64,000 nt of DNA from DASWZN01 sp963841635 (GTDB lineage Bacteria; Acidobacteriota; Terriglobia; Bryobacterales; Bryobacteraceae): the NCBI GenBank assembly GCA_963841635.1, contig CAWJDO010000002.1, forward strand, positions 5,270,001-5,334,000. The letters run 5' to 3'. Under the pieces are notes generated by a model, which made no database searches, was not told the origin of the DNA, and saw only the letters and a program-made list of their open reading frames with translations. This document shows, one piece after another, positions 36,501 through 44,600 of the stretch (its first letter is position 1; each line of letters opens with the position of its first letter). Made by a program: the position numbers and the translations under genes.

Positions 36501-36890
36501 CAAGGCGACGGCGGTTGGCGCGAGTTGCAGCGGGTTGCTCACGCACTTGAGCGGAAACCGATAGCAGCGTCACTCGTCCCCTTCATCAACCGCCTTTCGG
36601 GACTAGCCGATGACGCCGCTGCCCTGGATGGGGTTCTCGCGCTGATTGCTGGCAAGCCTGTTCGAACTTGGAACGACGCGGATACTGACCGATTCCGCGC
36701 GCGGGCCACAGAGATAGGCGCTCTCTTCGTTTGTGCACGGCAAATGTCCGTCGTATTGACCACAGACGAAGACCTGCAACGGACAGTGATCACTTCTCGG
36801 CTGCGAGGAGAGCTCGGGCTCGACGTACCCGTCCATGTCCGTCGCGCCGCCCTAGCTGAGTTGCTTCAGGAGTTGCAGGCAGAATCTTAA
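33549..36890 (+). CDS. Large P-loop ATPase of the BREX/phosphorothioation-like locus
   Basis: 1113 aa. After RIFFRSVRLERDFDDSRALEGYSPTPQVHQVL comes Walker A GPYGTGKS (66-73), and a Walker B ALFILDELGKALEYA at about residues 193-207. A sensor-like QLLLVGVLHQAFEQYG follows. The C-terminal ~600 residues are helical and unrecognised. It is smaller than BrxC/PglY but shares the early P-loop layout, as does the BrxC-like gene at 39051, so the locus has two large ATPases. It is tightly coupled to DUF4007 before it and lies 13 bp from BrxP after it. A role in DNA sensing or motor function is inferred. Confidence 0.75.
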   Translation: MRGRLTTTTKSGTQRIFFRSVRLERDFDDSRALEGYSPTPQVHQVLSRIADSLQPSSTERAWTLTGPYGTGKSAFALFLAHLLSSPKKKSDLAWPLLSATAPKLVDSLESTLEGRLLLPVVLTLRRAPLVRTVLEGLQGAVGRLPDTSTSAALARGIRADLRLDSPDSRLVLGRIESLIEIACSSRGHRGALFILDELGKALEYAARTPGEDIYLLQELAELASRSGTQQLLLVGVLHQAFEQYGEHLNPSSRKEWAKVQGRFADIAFLEPPEQQMRLAAAATAALGIRDSSDLSHKLRPIAEALVRVGYAPNGIRPGELVQIATQAYPLHPTALVALPYLFRRFAQNERSLYAYLLSQEPYGLQDVLNRGTGLVRLPDLFDYFMANLAGSLVQKSFARRWLEVSDALERTKDLSTLEEKVLKTIGLLGILGDVSHLRASYGLIALALADSSTDDSVRVAVDSLATRSLVVYRRYNNTYKVWEGSDVDIDARLEEGRYKTSGRPLGEILARYLRRRPIVARQHSYEYGALRFFELKYLDEPSSPVALCAGAGADGVVACCLPASPDHSRAFENWACNIDAREEKRLVIVIPEQLGTIREAAGSLAALHWVWENTPELRDDRVASRELAERTLLVEQALGRALDGLLDPRSEPSGSSARWYHLGSSQPAIRTPRNAAHALSSAMDLIYPKCPRIQNELISRRDLSSAAAAARRNLVERMLTRSSEALLGVEGFPPERSMYESVLLSSGLHRFANGSWAFCQPPDSDPLRLRPAWNAMAQRVFSACSEPIAMPELFAELVAPPFGVMPGILPVLLTAFLLTYPDETSLYRDGSFVPEPAIADLEVLMRRPELFGVAGVRVTGERQVVVERMAAGLQVKPAVLPIVRSLLHRVKSLPDSAWRTRELPDDALSLRNAFEHAKSPEKLLFLDIPVALGLRPLSDLPSLEPHSVGVFFDRLNAALDNWVDHGPRTVSESREYLLSACGLPQGDGGWRELQRVAHALERKPIAASLVPFINRLSGLADDAAALDGVLALIAGKPVRTWNDADTDRFRARATEIGALFVCARQMSVVLTTDEDLQRTVITSRLRGELGLDVPVHVRRAALAELLQELQAES

Positions 36891-36903
36891 GTACCAGAAA
36901 CTT

Positions 36904-37704
36904 ATGTCCACTAATCCAATCCGCCACATCCTCTCGCTTTCGGGCGGCAAGGACAGCACTGCCCTTGCGGTCTACATGCGTGACAAGATCCCCGACATCG
37001 AGTACGTCTTCATGGATACCGGCGAGGAGCTACCCGAGACATATGAGTACCTCGACAACATCGAGGCTTACCTTGGTAAGCCCATAGTTCGCCTTAATCC
37101 CGAGCGCCCCTTCACTCACTATCTTGAAGTATACCGAGGGGTTTTACCCGATGCTCGCACGCGCTGGTGCACTCGGATGCTCAAGCTGAAGCCCTTCGAG
37201 CGATATGTCGGCGACGATCCTGCGATCAGCTATCTTGCCATTAGGGCAGACGAGAGCCGCCGCAAAGGATATATATCAACCAAAGACAACATCCGGGCTG
37301 TGTATCCTTTCATTGAAGATGGAATAAGAAAGGACGACGTCTTCAGGATTCTCGATGAGTGTGGGCTCAAGCTGCCGGAGTATTACAAATGGAGATCTCG
37401 CTCGGGCTGCTATTTCTGTTTCTTCCAGCGACGCAATGAATGGGTCGGACTTCTGGAGAATCATCCCGAACTGTTCGAAAGGGCAAAAGCCTTCGAACGA
37501 GTGGACCCTGCCACGGGAAGCCCATTCACCTGGGGCACACGGGAGAGCCTGGTTCAGCTGCAAACCCCTGAGCGGATTCGAGAGATCAAGGAACAACAGG
37601 CGCAGATCGGAACACAAAAAAGAGAGGTTGCAACAGGGCTATTGGCAGACATCCTCGTCGATGAAGATGACGAGGAGCAGTCGTGTCTGGTTTGCCACCT
37701 TTGA
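36904..37704 (+). CDS. brxP: PAPS-reductase-like protein (BrxP / DndC-related)
   Basis: 266 aa. The PP-loop SGGKDS is at residues 13-18. It is followed by DTGEELPETYEYLD and TRWCTRMLKLKPFERY, the usual PAPS reductase/DndC pattern. A Cys pair SGCYFCFFQ lies near residue 170 and CLVCHL is at the extreme C-terminus; these could ligate an iron-sulfur cluster. DndC-type proteins adenylate the DNA backbone for sulfur insertion; BrxP is the PAPS-reductase-like subunit that defines BREX type 4. It is shorter than typical DndC. With the cysteine desulfurase at 48177 it offers a sulfur route to DNA (inference). Confidence 0.88.
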   Translation: MSTNPIRHILSLSGGKDSTALAVYMRDKIPDIEYVFMDTGEELPETYEYLDNIEAYLGKPIVRLNPERPFTHYLEVYRGVLPDARTRWCTRMLKLKPFERYVGDDPAISYLAIRADESRRKGYISTKDNIRAVYPFIEDGIRKDDVFRILDECGLKLPEYYKWRSRSGCYFCFFQRRNEWVGLLENHPELFERAKAFERVDPATGSPFTWGTRESLVQLQTPERIREIKEQQAQIGTQKREVATGLLADILVDEDDEEQSCLVCHL

Positions 37705-37729
37705 CTTGCACATTATCCGAAGAGAACTA

Positions 37730-38554
37730 GTGCCCAGAGAACGCATCGACACAACCTTTCATGAGACCTTCGCGCTGAACGCTCCCGCAGTCGCAGCCAT
37801 CCTTCGGGTCTCCGATGAGCACGGAGGAGATATCACTCCAGAGGTCGTTCGATCAGAGACACAGTTAGGGCCGAACTACGTAAAGGCGATGCCTCGCTAT
37901 GCCAGAGGATGCGGTCTCCTAGAGATCGACAGCTACCGTCTAACTTCGTTTGGGAGAGCGGCCATCGAGAACGATCCGAACCTTACGCGCCCAGAAACAC
38001 TGTGGTTGATGCACTATCACCTGAGCGCTCCGCACGGCCCCGGCCCCTCCTTTTGGAACCACCTAATCGCTAGGCATGTCCATATCGGCCATACCCTTTC
38101 ACGACCAGACATCTCTGATGTGATCGGGTGCTTTTTGAAGGAGTCAGCGATGAAGACGCTAGGGAATCGCACCCTTCAAAGCGCGGCCACGGTGTTTCTC
38201 GGCACATATGCGAAGTCGGATGGTTTAGGAAAGCTCGGACTGATCGAGGAGGCAAGCGCAAGCGGCGCGTACACCGTCAAACAACCACAGACGCCGCCTG
38301 TCTGGGTTCTGGCGTGTGCGTTGCATGACTACTGGCAGGCATTCGGTGAAGGCTGTTCGGAGCTCCTCCTGAAGGACTTAGGTCGTCAGGACGGGTTTGC
38401 AGGGTTGTTCTTCTTGGGACCCGGCATGCTTGGCACTCTGCTATCCGACTTGCAGTCCGCAGGCGCGTTGAACATAAAGCGTGATGCGCCTCCTTATGTC
38501 GTGACTAAGCTTTGGGATGACGGCAAGAAACTGATGGAGCATCTATATGCCTGA
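37730..38554 (+). CDS. DUF4007-family protein (second, diverged copy)
   Basis: 274 aa from GTG 37730 with AAGAGA upstream; an open frame reaches back into brxP but is only the shadow of that gene. DTTFHETFALNAPAVAAILR and LGPNYVKAMPRYARGCGLLEIDSYRLTSFG parallel the HETFPFR and GVGKNMVQSIRHWG blocks of the first copy. RPETLWLMHYHLSAPHGPGPSFWNH parallels its SLWLIHWLLVTNSG. The FG/YG motif of the first copy is altered, so the two copies have probably specialised. The gene overlaps the next one by 8 bp. Confidence 0.72.
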   Translation: MPRERIDTTFHETFALNAPAVAAILRVSDEHGGDITPEVVRSETQLGPNYVKAMPRYARGCGLLEIDSYRLTSFGRAAIENDPNLTRPETLWLMHYHLSAPHGPGPSFWNHLIARHVHIGHTLSRPDISDVIGCFLKESAMKTLGNRTLQSAATVFLGTYAKSDGLGKLGLIEEASASGAYTVKQPQTPPVWVLACALHDYWQAFGEGCSELLLKDLGRQDGFAGLFFLGPGMLGTLLSDLQSAGALNIKRDAPPYVVTKLWDDGKKLMEHLYA

Positions 38555-39026
38555 GCCCGCACCGTTCGCACTCGTTGGGCTTCTCGCGAAGCCGGAGCTC
38601 CGAATACGAACGGGCATTTTAGAGATTCCACCATGGTGCCTCGGTAAGGAAGCAGACTTGGCCGTGCAGCTCGGAGTAGGGTGCCGTGATCTCCGGGAGT
38701 GGAAGGTGGCGCGCACCCCCTTGGACCGGAAGTTCATTGGCGTCCGATGGGAGGCTTTGGTGAAGGACATTGCCACTGTGCTCTCCGACTCCACCGTCCC
38801 CGGCTATTGTGTGTGGGTCGCGAGTGTTGACGTTTTCTTGGCCGGGGTGTCGTTCCGCGACCGCAAGTGCTTTTGGGCATTTATGCGTGATACGTTCCGC
38901 CCGTCTAGAGGGCTCGTGCTGTCGATGCCACTCGGTGCGCTGAACCTTCTGCCCGAAGACGAGCGCAAGTTATGGATGGAGTTCGGCCGGCTTTCGCCAT
39001 GGCGTTACCTGCCGTTTGGGTCTTAA
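38547..39026 (+). CDS. Hypothetical protein of the BREX-like operon
   Basis: 159 aa; its ATG overlaps the DUF4007 stop (8 bp). The sequence (MPEPAPFALVGLLAKPELRI...) is globular and rich in Trp and Phe, with no signal, membrane segment or known motif. In position it resembles the small BrxA/BrxB-type genes before brxC in other BREX operons, but I see no sequence signature to support that. The next gene follows after 24 bp. Confidence 0.6.
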   Translation: MPEPAPFALVGLLAKPELRIRTGILEIPPWCLGKEADLAVQLGVGCRDLREWKVARTPLDRKFIGVRWEALVKDIATVLSDSTVPGYCVWVASVDVFLAGVSFRDRKCFWAFMRDTFRPSRGLVLSMPLGALNLLPEDERKLWMEFGRLSPWRYLPFGS

Positions 39027-39050
39027 CGAGTACTCAGGAAGAATACAACA

Positions 39051-42000
39051 ATGCCACAAGATCTACAAGACGCCGCGGTGCCGGCTATCGAGGACGTAGT
39101 AATAGCTAGCGCTAGCGCTACGTTTCGCAATGATGTTCAGCTAGCCCAATTTCGTTCTGAACATAATGCTGAGCTTGCTAAGGACTTCATTTTTACGCGA
39201 AAAGCTGCGGCGGGGCGAAAATCGTCGCTCGAACTCCTGAAGTATCTGTGCGAGGCGTTCATGCCTGGAGCGCCTCCGAACCGTTTCGTCTTTATAGCTA
39301 CGTACGGACACGGTAAGAGCCACTTTGCGGTTGCTGCCGCCAACTACTTCGGTAAGCCCTGCGATGCACCCGAGCTGAACAGCGTTCTCGCCCGGATCAA
39401 GGACGCGGCTCAAGATGCACCGCTCTATGGCATCTTTGAAGGCTTCAAACGAAATCACGGGCCGCTGCTGATCCTCGTGTTGCGGGGAGATGAGCCGAGC
39501 GATCTGCAGACGAAATTCTTCCGTGCGGTTGAGGAGGCCCTTCGGTATGATTCTGGTTCTGAGGAAACCCGGGCGCCATTCTGGTACGGAGACGCCGAGC
39601 GTTTCGTCTCGGGCATTCTCGACGATACGCCCGATCGACGCGAAAGCGCCAACGAGTTTCTCAGCCAGCACAAGCTGGACTTGGATCTGCTTCTGGAACG
39701 AATTAGGGCTCAAGAGGCCTCCACCTTCGAGATCACAAGGGAGTTGTGTATACACTTGAATCAGTTTGCTCCCGACTTCGGTACTGGTCTGAGCTTAAAA
39801 GAAGCTATTGAATGGCTGGGCAAGAACCTGGTCGGGCCGGGGAAGCCATACGGAGGTATTCTCGTTCTGTTCGATGAGTTTAGTTCCTTCGTGTGGGACT
39901 ATGCTCTACGTATTCGCCACCGTCCCGGCGCTCCCCTCCAGGACCTGCTAAACGGCGTCGAGTCGATGCGCGGCAAGGTCGCGTTTGTAGCCTTCGCTCA
40001 GAGGGACCCTGAGCTTATTGCCAAGAGCCTATTGGGGGGTGATTCGCTTCAGAGTCTTACAACCCAACTGAATAGGCTTCCCAAGCCCCAGCATTACCAA
40101 CTTCATTCCTCTCTGGAGGAAGTCCTCGCAGCCTACCTCAGGCAGAATCGGGAGACATGGAGGCGGCTGCTGGCTGATAGCTGTTTCAGCCGCTCTCTCG
40201 GCGAAGCGAGCGATCTCTGTTTCGATATCTTTTCCGATAGATACGTGCAGGTGCTTGGCTGGGACATCGAACGCTTCCAGGAAGTCGTCACGAAAGGGGT
40301 TTTTCCCCTGCATCCGGCCACGACCGCCTTGCTTTCAAGTGTCGAGTTGGAGACGACGAACAATCCGAGATCAGTCCTTGGGTTTGTGTTGAAGCACCTT
40401 GACGCGGTGCGCGATACTGCGGCGTACCTTGGCGACCAGCCTACTTGGGTCCTCCCAATCACCCTGGTTGACTACTTTAAGGAGATGCTCGGCCAGAAGT
40501 GTTGGAACGATTATTGTGACGCACTCGGCCAGGCCGGCGGGCCCGACACTCCGGCAGATGACCTTTCTGTGCTGAAGGCCATGCTGCTGCAGAGTGCTGC
40601 CAAGATCGCTACGAGGGGCGCCTATGACCGCGTGATCGGACATTTTGCTGGCATATCACTGGAACGCGCAGCGAAAGCACTCCAGAAACTAGCCGGGAGT
40701 GGAGTCGTTCGATATGATTCTGCAAATCGAGTCTATACCTTCTGGCCGGCTGGAAGAGGCGCCAACAAGGTTGATCTGCTTCTGTCCGAAAAGCTGGCCG
40801 GGCAAACGCTCGATGGCGCGATTCTGGAAGGGCTTATGAAGCCTCTGCGCGAAGAGGGGATGTTCAAGAATCTGTCGGTTCCAATTGATTGGGGCCATCG
40901 GGACGATTGGCAGGCGGAGCAGATCTTGGCCTCACGTGCCACTTTGACGGTTGACAGCCTTAAGGGACTTGGTCTGGATAGGTTGTTGTGGCGTCCTGAC
41001 GGCTGTGATCGCCCAAGAGGGCTAGTGATCTGGCTGGTAGCGGAGACGCCCGAGGATGCAGTGTGGCTGCGAGAGAACGCTGCGGATGTGCTCTCCAGTG
41101 CTTTTCCTGGCCAGCCCATTCCACTGGTCATAATGAAGCCCGATGCGGCGGATCCCGAGTGTTCCACACAGCTCCTTCGATTGCACGGGCTGTGCTCGTT
41201 CGGCAATGCCGACATTGCTGAGGTGGGTCAGCAACAATTCGAGGCTGTGCGACAGCTCAGTCTTGAGTCAATCAAGTGCGGGTTTAAGGCCTTGAGCGAA
41301 GACGCGGAAGTTGAGGTGCCAGCGCCTTTCAAGGGCCGAATCGCCACAATTCGCCTCGGCGATCTTGAGTCAGTCCTCATTGAGATGTTCAAGATGGCAT
41401 ATTGCAAGGGGCCACGAAAATGGTTCACTCAGTACAAGCTGTCTTCCGCGAGGCTCCGAACTGCCACTGCACGAGTTTCCACCTACCTTGTCAGCAATTC
41501 GCTCGACACCCCAGAGATCTTCGCTGGGGACAACGTCGCCAAGGATATCGTCCAGCTCATCAGAAGCGACTGGGCGTTAGTCGGCAGCGATCTCCGTATC
41601 AAACAGCCGAAAGTGACCTCGAAGGTTAGCCCCGGATGGGATCTTCTGCAAGGATGTTTCCCTGCTGGCGGCAGAGCCACCAGAGCCGCCGAGGCGGTCA
41701 CATCCTTGATGAACGCGCCATGTGGGTATGACTACAACACGCTGAGTCTGCTGCTCGCCGCCTGGTTTGGCTTCAATCGGCACGACCTGGAGGTTAGCTG
41801 CAGCGGTGCCCTCGTCTCAATGAAGGCCGTCGTCAAGGATCTTAAGCCGAGGGAGTTCGTAGAGTTCGTAGCGACCGTTTCGATCAAGCGGACTGATGTT
41901 GATCAGGTTCGAACGAAGATTAGACAGTTGCTCGAGCGTGTTGAGCGTGGGGCATTCACCAAGGCTGAGGCCCGAGACGCACTACAGCTCTTTGGGGAGG

Positions 42001-44600
42001 CACTGGAGCGGGAGGACATTGACCAAACAGCGTCCATCGAATCGGCGTGCGAGAGGCTCCGGAGTGCTCTTGAGTCCGCCGACAAATACGATCAGTCAGC
42101 GGGCGAGGTGGAGCGGGTGACTGATACATGCACTCACCTGATTGACCTTGCCAAACTCTATGGCAGACTCGCCAAGATCCCATTGCCAGAGCTGGTGAAG
42201 CCGGAGCGCCCTGCACCGGGAGAACTGCGAGCGAAACTACTCGATCGAATTCGGACAGTGACTGAGAAGACCTGCGTTCAGTATGAGAGGCTCAAAACCA
42301 TTGCCGATTTTGGCCTCGGTGAGCAGCAGCTGAAGTTGATTCGTCGGACCCTCGACCAGATCCAGATCCCGGAGCTTGTGGCTCGCGTGGATGCGGCTCT
42401 GGATGCGTTGGCGCGAGCGAAAGTGCACCTCGAGCAGAAACAAAAAGATGAGGCTGCCATCGCGCTACTCAACTCCATCGAGGCCAGGGGAAGCCTCTCG
42501 CAACTTCGTAATCAAATACGCACGATCATGGCTCTTGCGCCGTCTACGGACGCCGCGCGGGACCTTGCGAAGACGAAGTTGGCGGCCGTGAGTAGCGAGG
42601 TCGCGCGCCTTCAGGACTTCAGGACTGGAATCCAAGGGCGCATCGCTCTTATTCCGGACTTGCCCTCTCTGGAACAAGTCGAATCCGAGGTTTTGCAGCA
42701 CCTGGTGTTGTTTGACGGTTCCGACGAAAGTGTAGACCTCCAGGAATCCGTGAAACACTGCAAACGGTTGAGAGAGTTCTTTGGTGCCGTCGGAGCTCTC
42801 CGGAGTGGTTCCATTGTTACGCCGGCCGAGGCCCTGCTCCGAAGCGAGAAATTGAACGCGTTACGAGACGAGTACAGGCCGTTTCTTGCGCCCTGCCATG
42901 AAAAGGTAGTGTTGGGTGCCATACGGGCCATTGACCGAGACACGGCTAGCGCGGCAGAAGCCGCGTTGCAGTGGATTGACGAATGCGAACGCGTGCTGAG
43001 GACGGGGGGCAAGCTTGTTGATTTAGCATCGAGGGTGAAGTCACCGCCTCCATTTCTGCCAGGAGAACAACAGCCCCGCCTGGGCAAGCTTGCTCTCGAG
43101 ATTGAACAGTTGATTGAGCGCGGAAAGCAGGACGACGCGGCTGTGGGCGTACTGAAGGCAGCCGCGGCCAAGGGTGGCCTCGTGCAGCTCAGAAGCCAAG
43201 TCACCGAGGTTGAACGCCTTCCCATTTACTCAGATCACGTGCGGCGGCTTGCAGAAGAGAAGGTCGCCGCAATACGCGCTGAGATAGAACGTCTGCTGTC
43301 TTTCCAGTCTGGCTTGAGGGATCGGCTTGCACGTACTCTGGACGCGCACGCTGTAGAGGGCGTGCAATCCGAGGTGCTCCGCAATTTGAGTCAATTTGAT
43401 GCTTCTGAGGAGGCGGCGACTTTGCATTCTTGCCTGAAGGACTGCAAGGCACTGAGACAGTTCTTCGATGCCGTTGATGCGCATGTCCGCGCTCCGATCC
43501 AAACGCCTGCAGATGCACTCCGTGTGCTCGAAGGCTTGAACTCGCTTTGCACCGAATGCGGGTCGTTCCTCGCTCCCGACCAAATGACAGTGGTTACGGA
43601 TGCCGTTGCGAAGATCGAGCGGCATGTCGCAAAGGAATCAGAAGCTGCAGTGCGGTGGCTCGCCGAATGCGAACGCGCGCTTACGACTGGGACGAAGTTG
43701 GCTGAATTAGCTGGTAGTGTGAAGTTGCCCCCTCCTTTTCTGCCGGGGGAACAACGGCCCCGCCTGGATGCGCTTGCCGTCGAGATCGAACAGCGGATCG
43801 AGCGCGGAAAGCAGGAAGAGGCGGCCCTGCGACTGCTCAAGTCGGTCGCAACCAAGGGGAGCCTCGCGCAGCTCAAAGACCGGGTCACGGTAATTCGAGG
43901 CCTGCCTCTATACACAGAGGTGGCGCGGCGCCTTGCGCAAGACAAGCTTGCCTCAATAGAAGGAGAGCTAGCGCACCTTCAGAACTTCCAGGCAGGACTC
44001 AAGGACCGGCTCGGATCCACTCGGGACGCAAAGGCGGTGGAAGCCCTACGGTCCGACCTTCTCAGGAACCTTAATCTTTTCGATGATTCGGACGAGGCCG
44101 GCAACCTTCAGAGAGCCTTGGACGACTGCGCCAGGCTGAGAGCCTTTTTTGAAGCTGTGGAGGTCCAACGACGAAGTCCCGTCCATTCACCTGCCAAAGC
44201 TCACGAAACGATTGAGCAGTTGAACTGCCTGTGCGATCAGGGCAGGTCCATACTCACGCCGGGCCAGGTTGCCGTGGCCTCAAGAGTCATGGAGGACGTT
44301 GAACGAGCGGTGCGTGAACACTGCGAGGTTGCGAGAAAATGGATGGCGGAGCGCGAGCTTGCCCTTCTTTCCGGTGGGAAGCTCGATGAGCTAGCGACAG
44401 CGTTGAGTTCTCCACCTCCGTTCCTGCCCGACGACGAAAAGCCTCGCTTAGCCGCCTTGATCGGAGAGACACGGCAGCGCATTGACGATGATCAGGTCCT
44501 CCAGGTCGTCGTACATTTCAAACAAATCACGGACGCGCTGAAACGTTCTGAGTGCCTGGATCGACTCACGAAGCTAGCTGAGGAAACCCAGCCTGTATGA
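39051..44600 (+). CDS. brxC: Giant BrxC/PglY-like ATPase with tandem repeats
   Basis: 1849 aa, well above the ~1200 aa usual for BrxC. The N-terminal ATPase has Walker A ATYGHGKS (83-90; one Gly of the canonical motif is replaced) and Walker B ILVLFDEFSSFVWD (about 270-283). It is followed by the MRGKVAFVAFAQRDPEL sensor block common in BrxC/PglY. From residue 1133 to 1816 the protein is three tandem 228-aa helical repeats with a short fourth start at the end. BrxC is the large AAA+ scaffold of BREX and is needed for both modification and phage exclusion. Its TGA overlaps the pglZ ATG (ATGA). Confidence 0.88.
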   Translation: MPQDLQDAAVPAIEDVVIASASATFRNDVQLAQFRSEHNAELAKDFIFTRKAAAGRKSSLELLKYLCEAFMPGAPPNRFVFIATYGHGKSHFAVAAANYFGKPCDAPELNSVLARIKDAAQDAPLYGIFEGFKRNHGPLLILVLRGDEPSDLQTKFFRAVEEALRYDSGSEETRAPFWYGDAERFVSGILDDTPDRRESANEFLSQHKLDLDLLLERIRAQEASTFEITRELCIHLNQFAPDFGTGLSLKEAIEWLGKNLVGPGKPYGGILVLFDEFSSFVWDYALRIRHRPGAPLQDLLNGVESMRGKVAFVAFAQRDPELIAKSLLGGDSLQSLTTQLNRLPKPQHYQLHSSLEEVLAAYLRQNRETWRRLLADSCFSRSLGEASDLCFDIFSDRYVQVLGWDIERFQEVVTKGVFPLHPATTALLSSVELETTNNPRSVLGFVLKHLDAVRDTAAYLGDQPTWVLPITLVDYFKEMLGQKCWNDYCDALGQAGGPDTPADDLSVLKAMLLQSAAKIATRGAYDRVIGHFAGISLERAAKALQKLAGSGVVRYDSANRVYTFWPAGRGANKVDLLLSEKLAGQTLDGAILEGLMKPLREEGMFKNLSVPIDWGHRDDWQAEQILASRATLTVDSLKGLGLDRLLWRPDGCDRPRGLVIWLVAETPEDAVWLRENAADVLSSAFPGQPIPLVIMKPDAADPECSTQLLRLHGLCSFGNADIAEVGQQQFEAVRQLSLESIKCGFKALSEDAEVEVPAPFKGRIATIRLGDLESVLIEMFKMAYCKGPRKWFTQYKLSSARLRTATARVSTYLVSNSLDTPEIFAGDNVAKDIVQLIRSDWALVGSDLRIKQPKVTSKVSPGWDLLQGCFPAGGRATRAAEAVTSLMNAPCGYDYNTLSLLLAAWFGFNRHDLEVSCSGALVSMKAVVKDLKPREFVEFVATVSIKRTDVDQVRTKIRQLLERVERGAFTKAEARDALQLFGEALEREDIDQTASIESACERLRSALESADKYDQSAGEVERVTDTCTHLIDLAKLYGRLAKIPLPELVKPERPAPGELRAKLLDRIRTVTEKTCVQYERLKTIADFGLGEQQLKLIRRTLDQIQIPELVARVDAALDALARAKVHLEQKQKDEAAIALLNSIEARGSLSQLRNQIRTIMALAPSTDAARDLAKTKLAAVSSEVARLQDFRTGIQGRIALIPDLPSLEQVESEVLQHLVLFDGSDESVDLQESVKHCKRLREFFGAVGALRSGSIVTPAEALLRSEKLNALRDEYRPFLAPCHEKVVLGAIRAIDRDTASAAEAALQWIDECERVLRTGGKLVDLASRVKSPPPFLPGEQQPRLGKLALEIEQLIERGKQDDAAVGVLKAAAAKGGLVQLRSQVTEVERLPIYSDHVRRLAEEKVAAIRAEIERLLSFQSGLRDRLARTLDAHAVEGVQSEVLRNLSQFDASEEAATLHSCLKDCKALRQFFDAVDAHVRAPIQTPADALRVLEGLNSLCTECGSFLAPDQMTVVTDAVAKIERHVAKESEAAVRWLAECERALTTGTKLAELAGSVKLPPPFLPGEQRPRLDALAVEIEQRIERGKQEEAALRLLKSVATKGSLAQLKDRVTVIRGLPLYTEVARRLAQDKLASIEGELAHLQNFQAGLKDRLGSTRDAKAVEALRSDLLRNLNLFDDSDEAGNLQRALDDCARLRAFFEAVEVQRRSPVHSPAKAHETIEQLNCLCDQGRSILTPGQVAVASRVMEDVERAVREHCEVARKWMAERELALLSGGKLDELATALSSPPPFLPDDEKPRLAALIGETRQRIDDDQVLQVVVHFKQITDALKRSECLDRLTKLAEETQPV
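42447..44498 (+). repeat. Three tandem 684-bp coding repeats in the BrxC-like gene
   Basis: Units start at 42447, 43131 and 43815, exactly 684 bp (228 codons) apart. Landmarks shared by the units include EEAALRLL/DDAAVGVL/DEAAIALL at the start, FLPGEQ-PRL near the end, and an ADAL/AEAL block in the middle. The copies are clearly diverged at protein level, so expansion is not recent, but the spacing has no indels. Confidence 0.88.

Noticed and set aside
37355..37729. Longer N-terminus for the second DUF4007 protein
   Set aside because: The extension is the out-of-frame shadow of brxP; GTG 37730 has a ribosome binding site and fits the family start.
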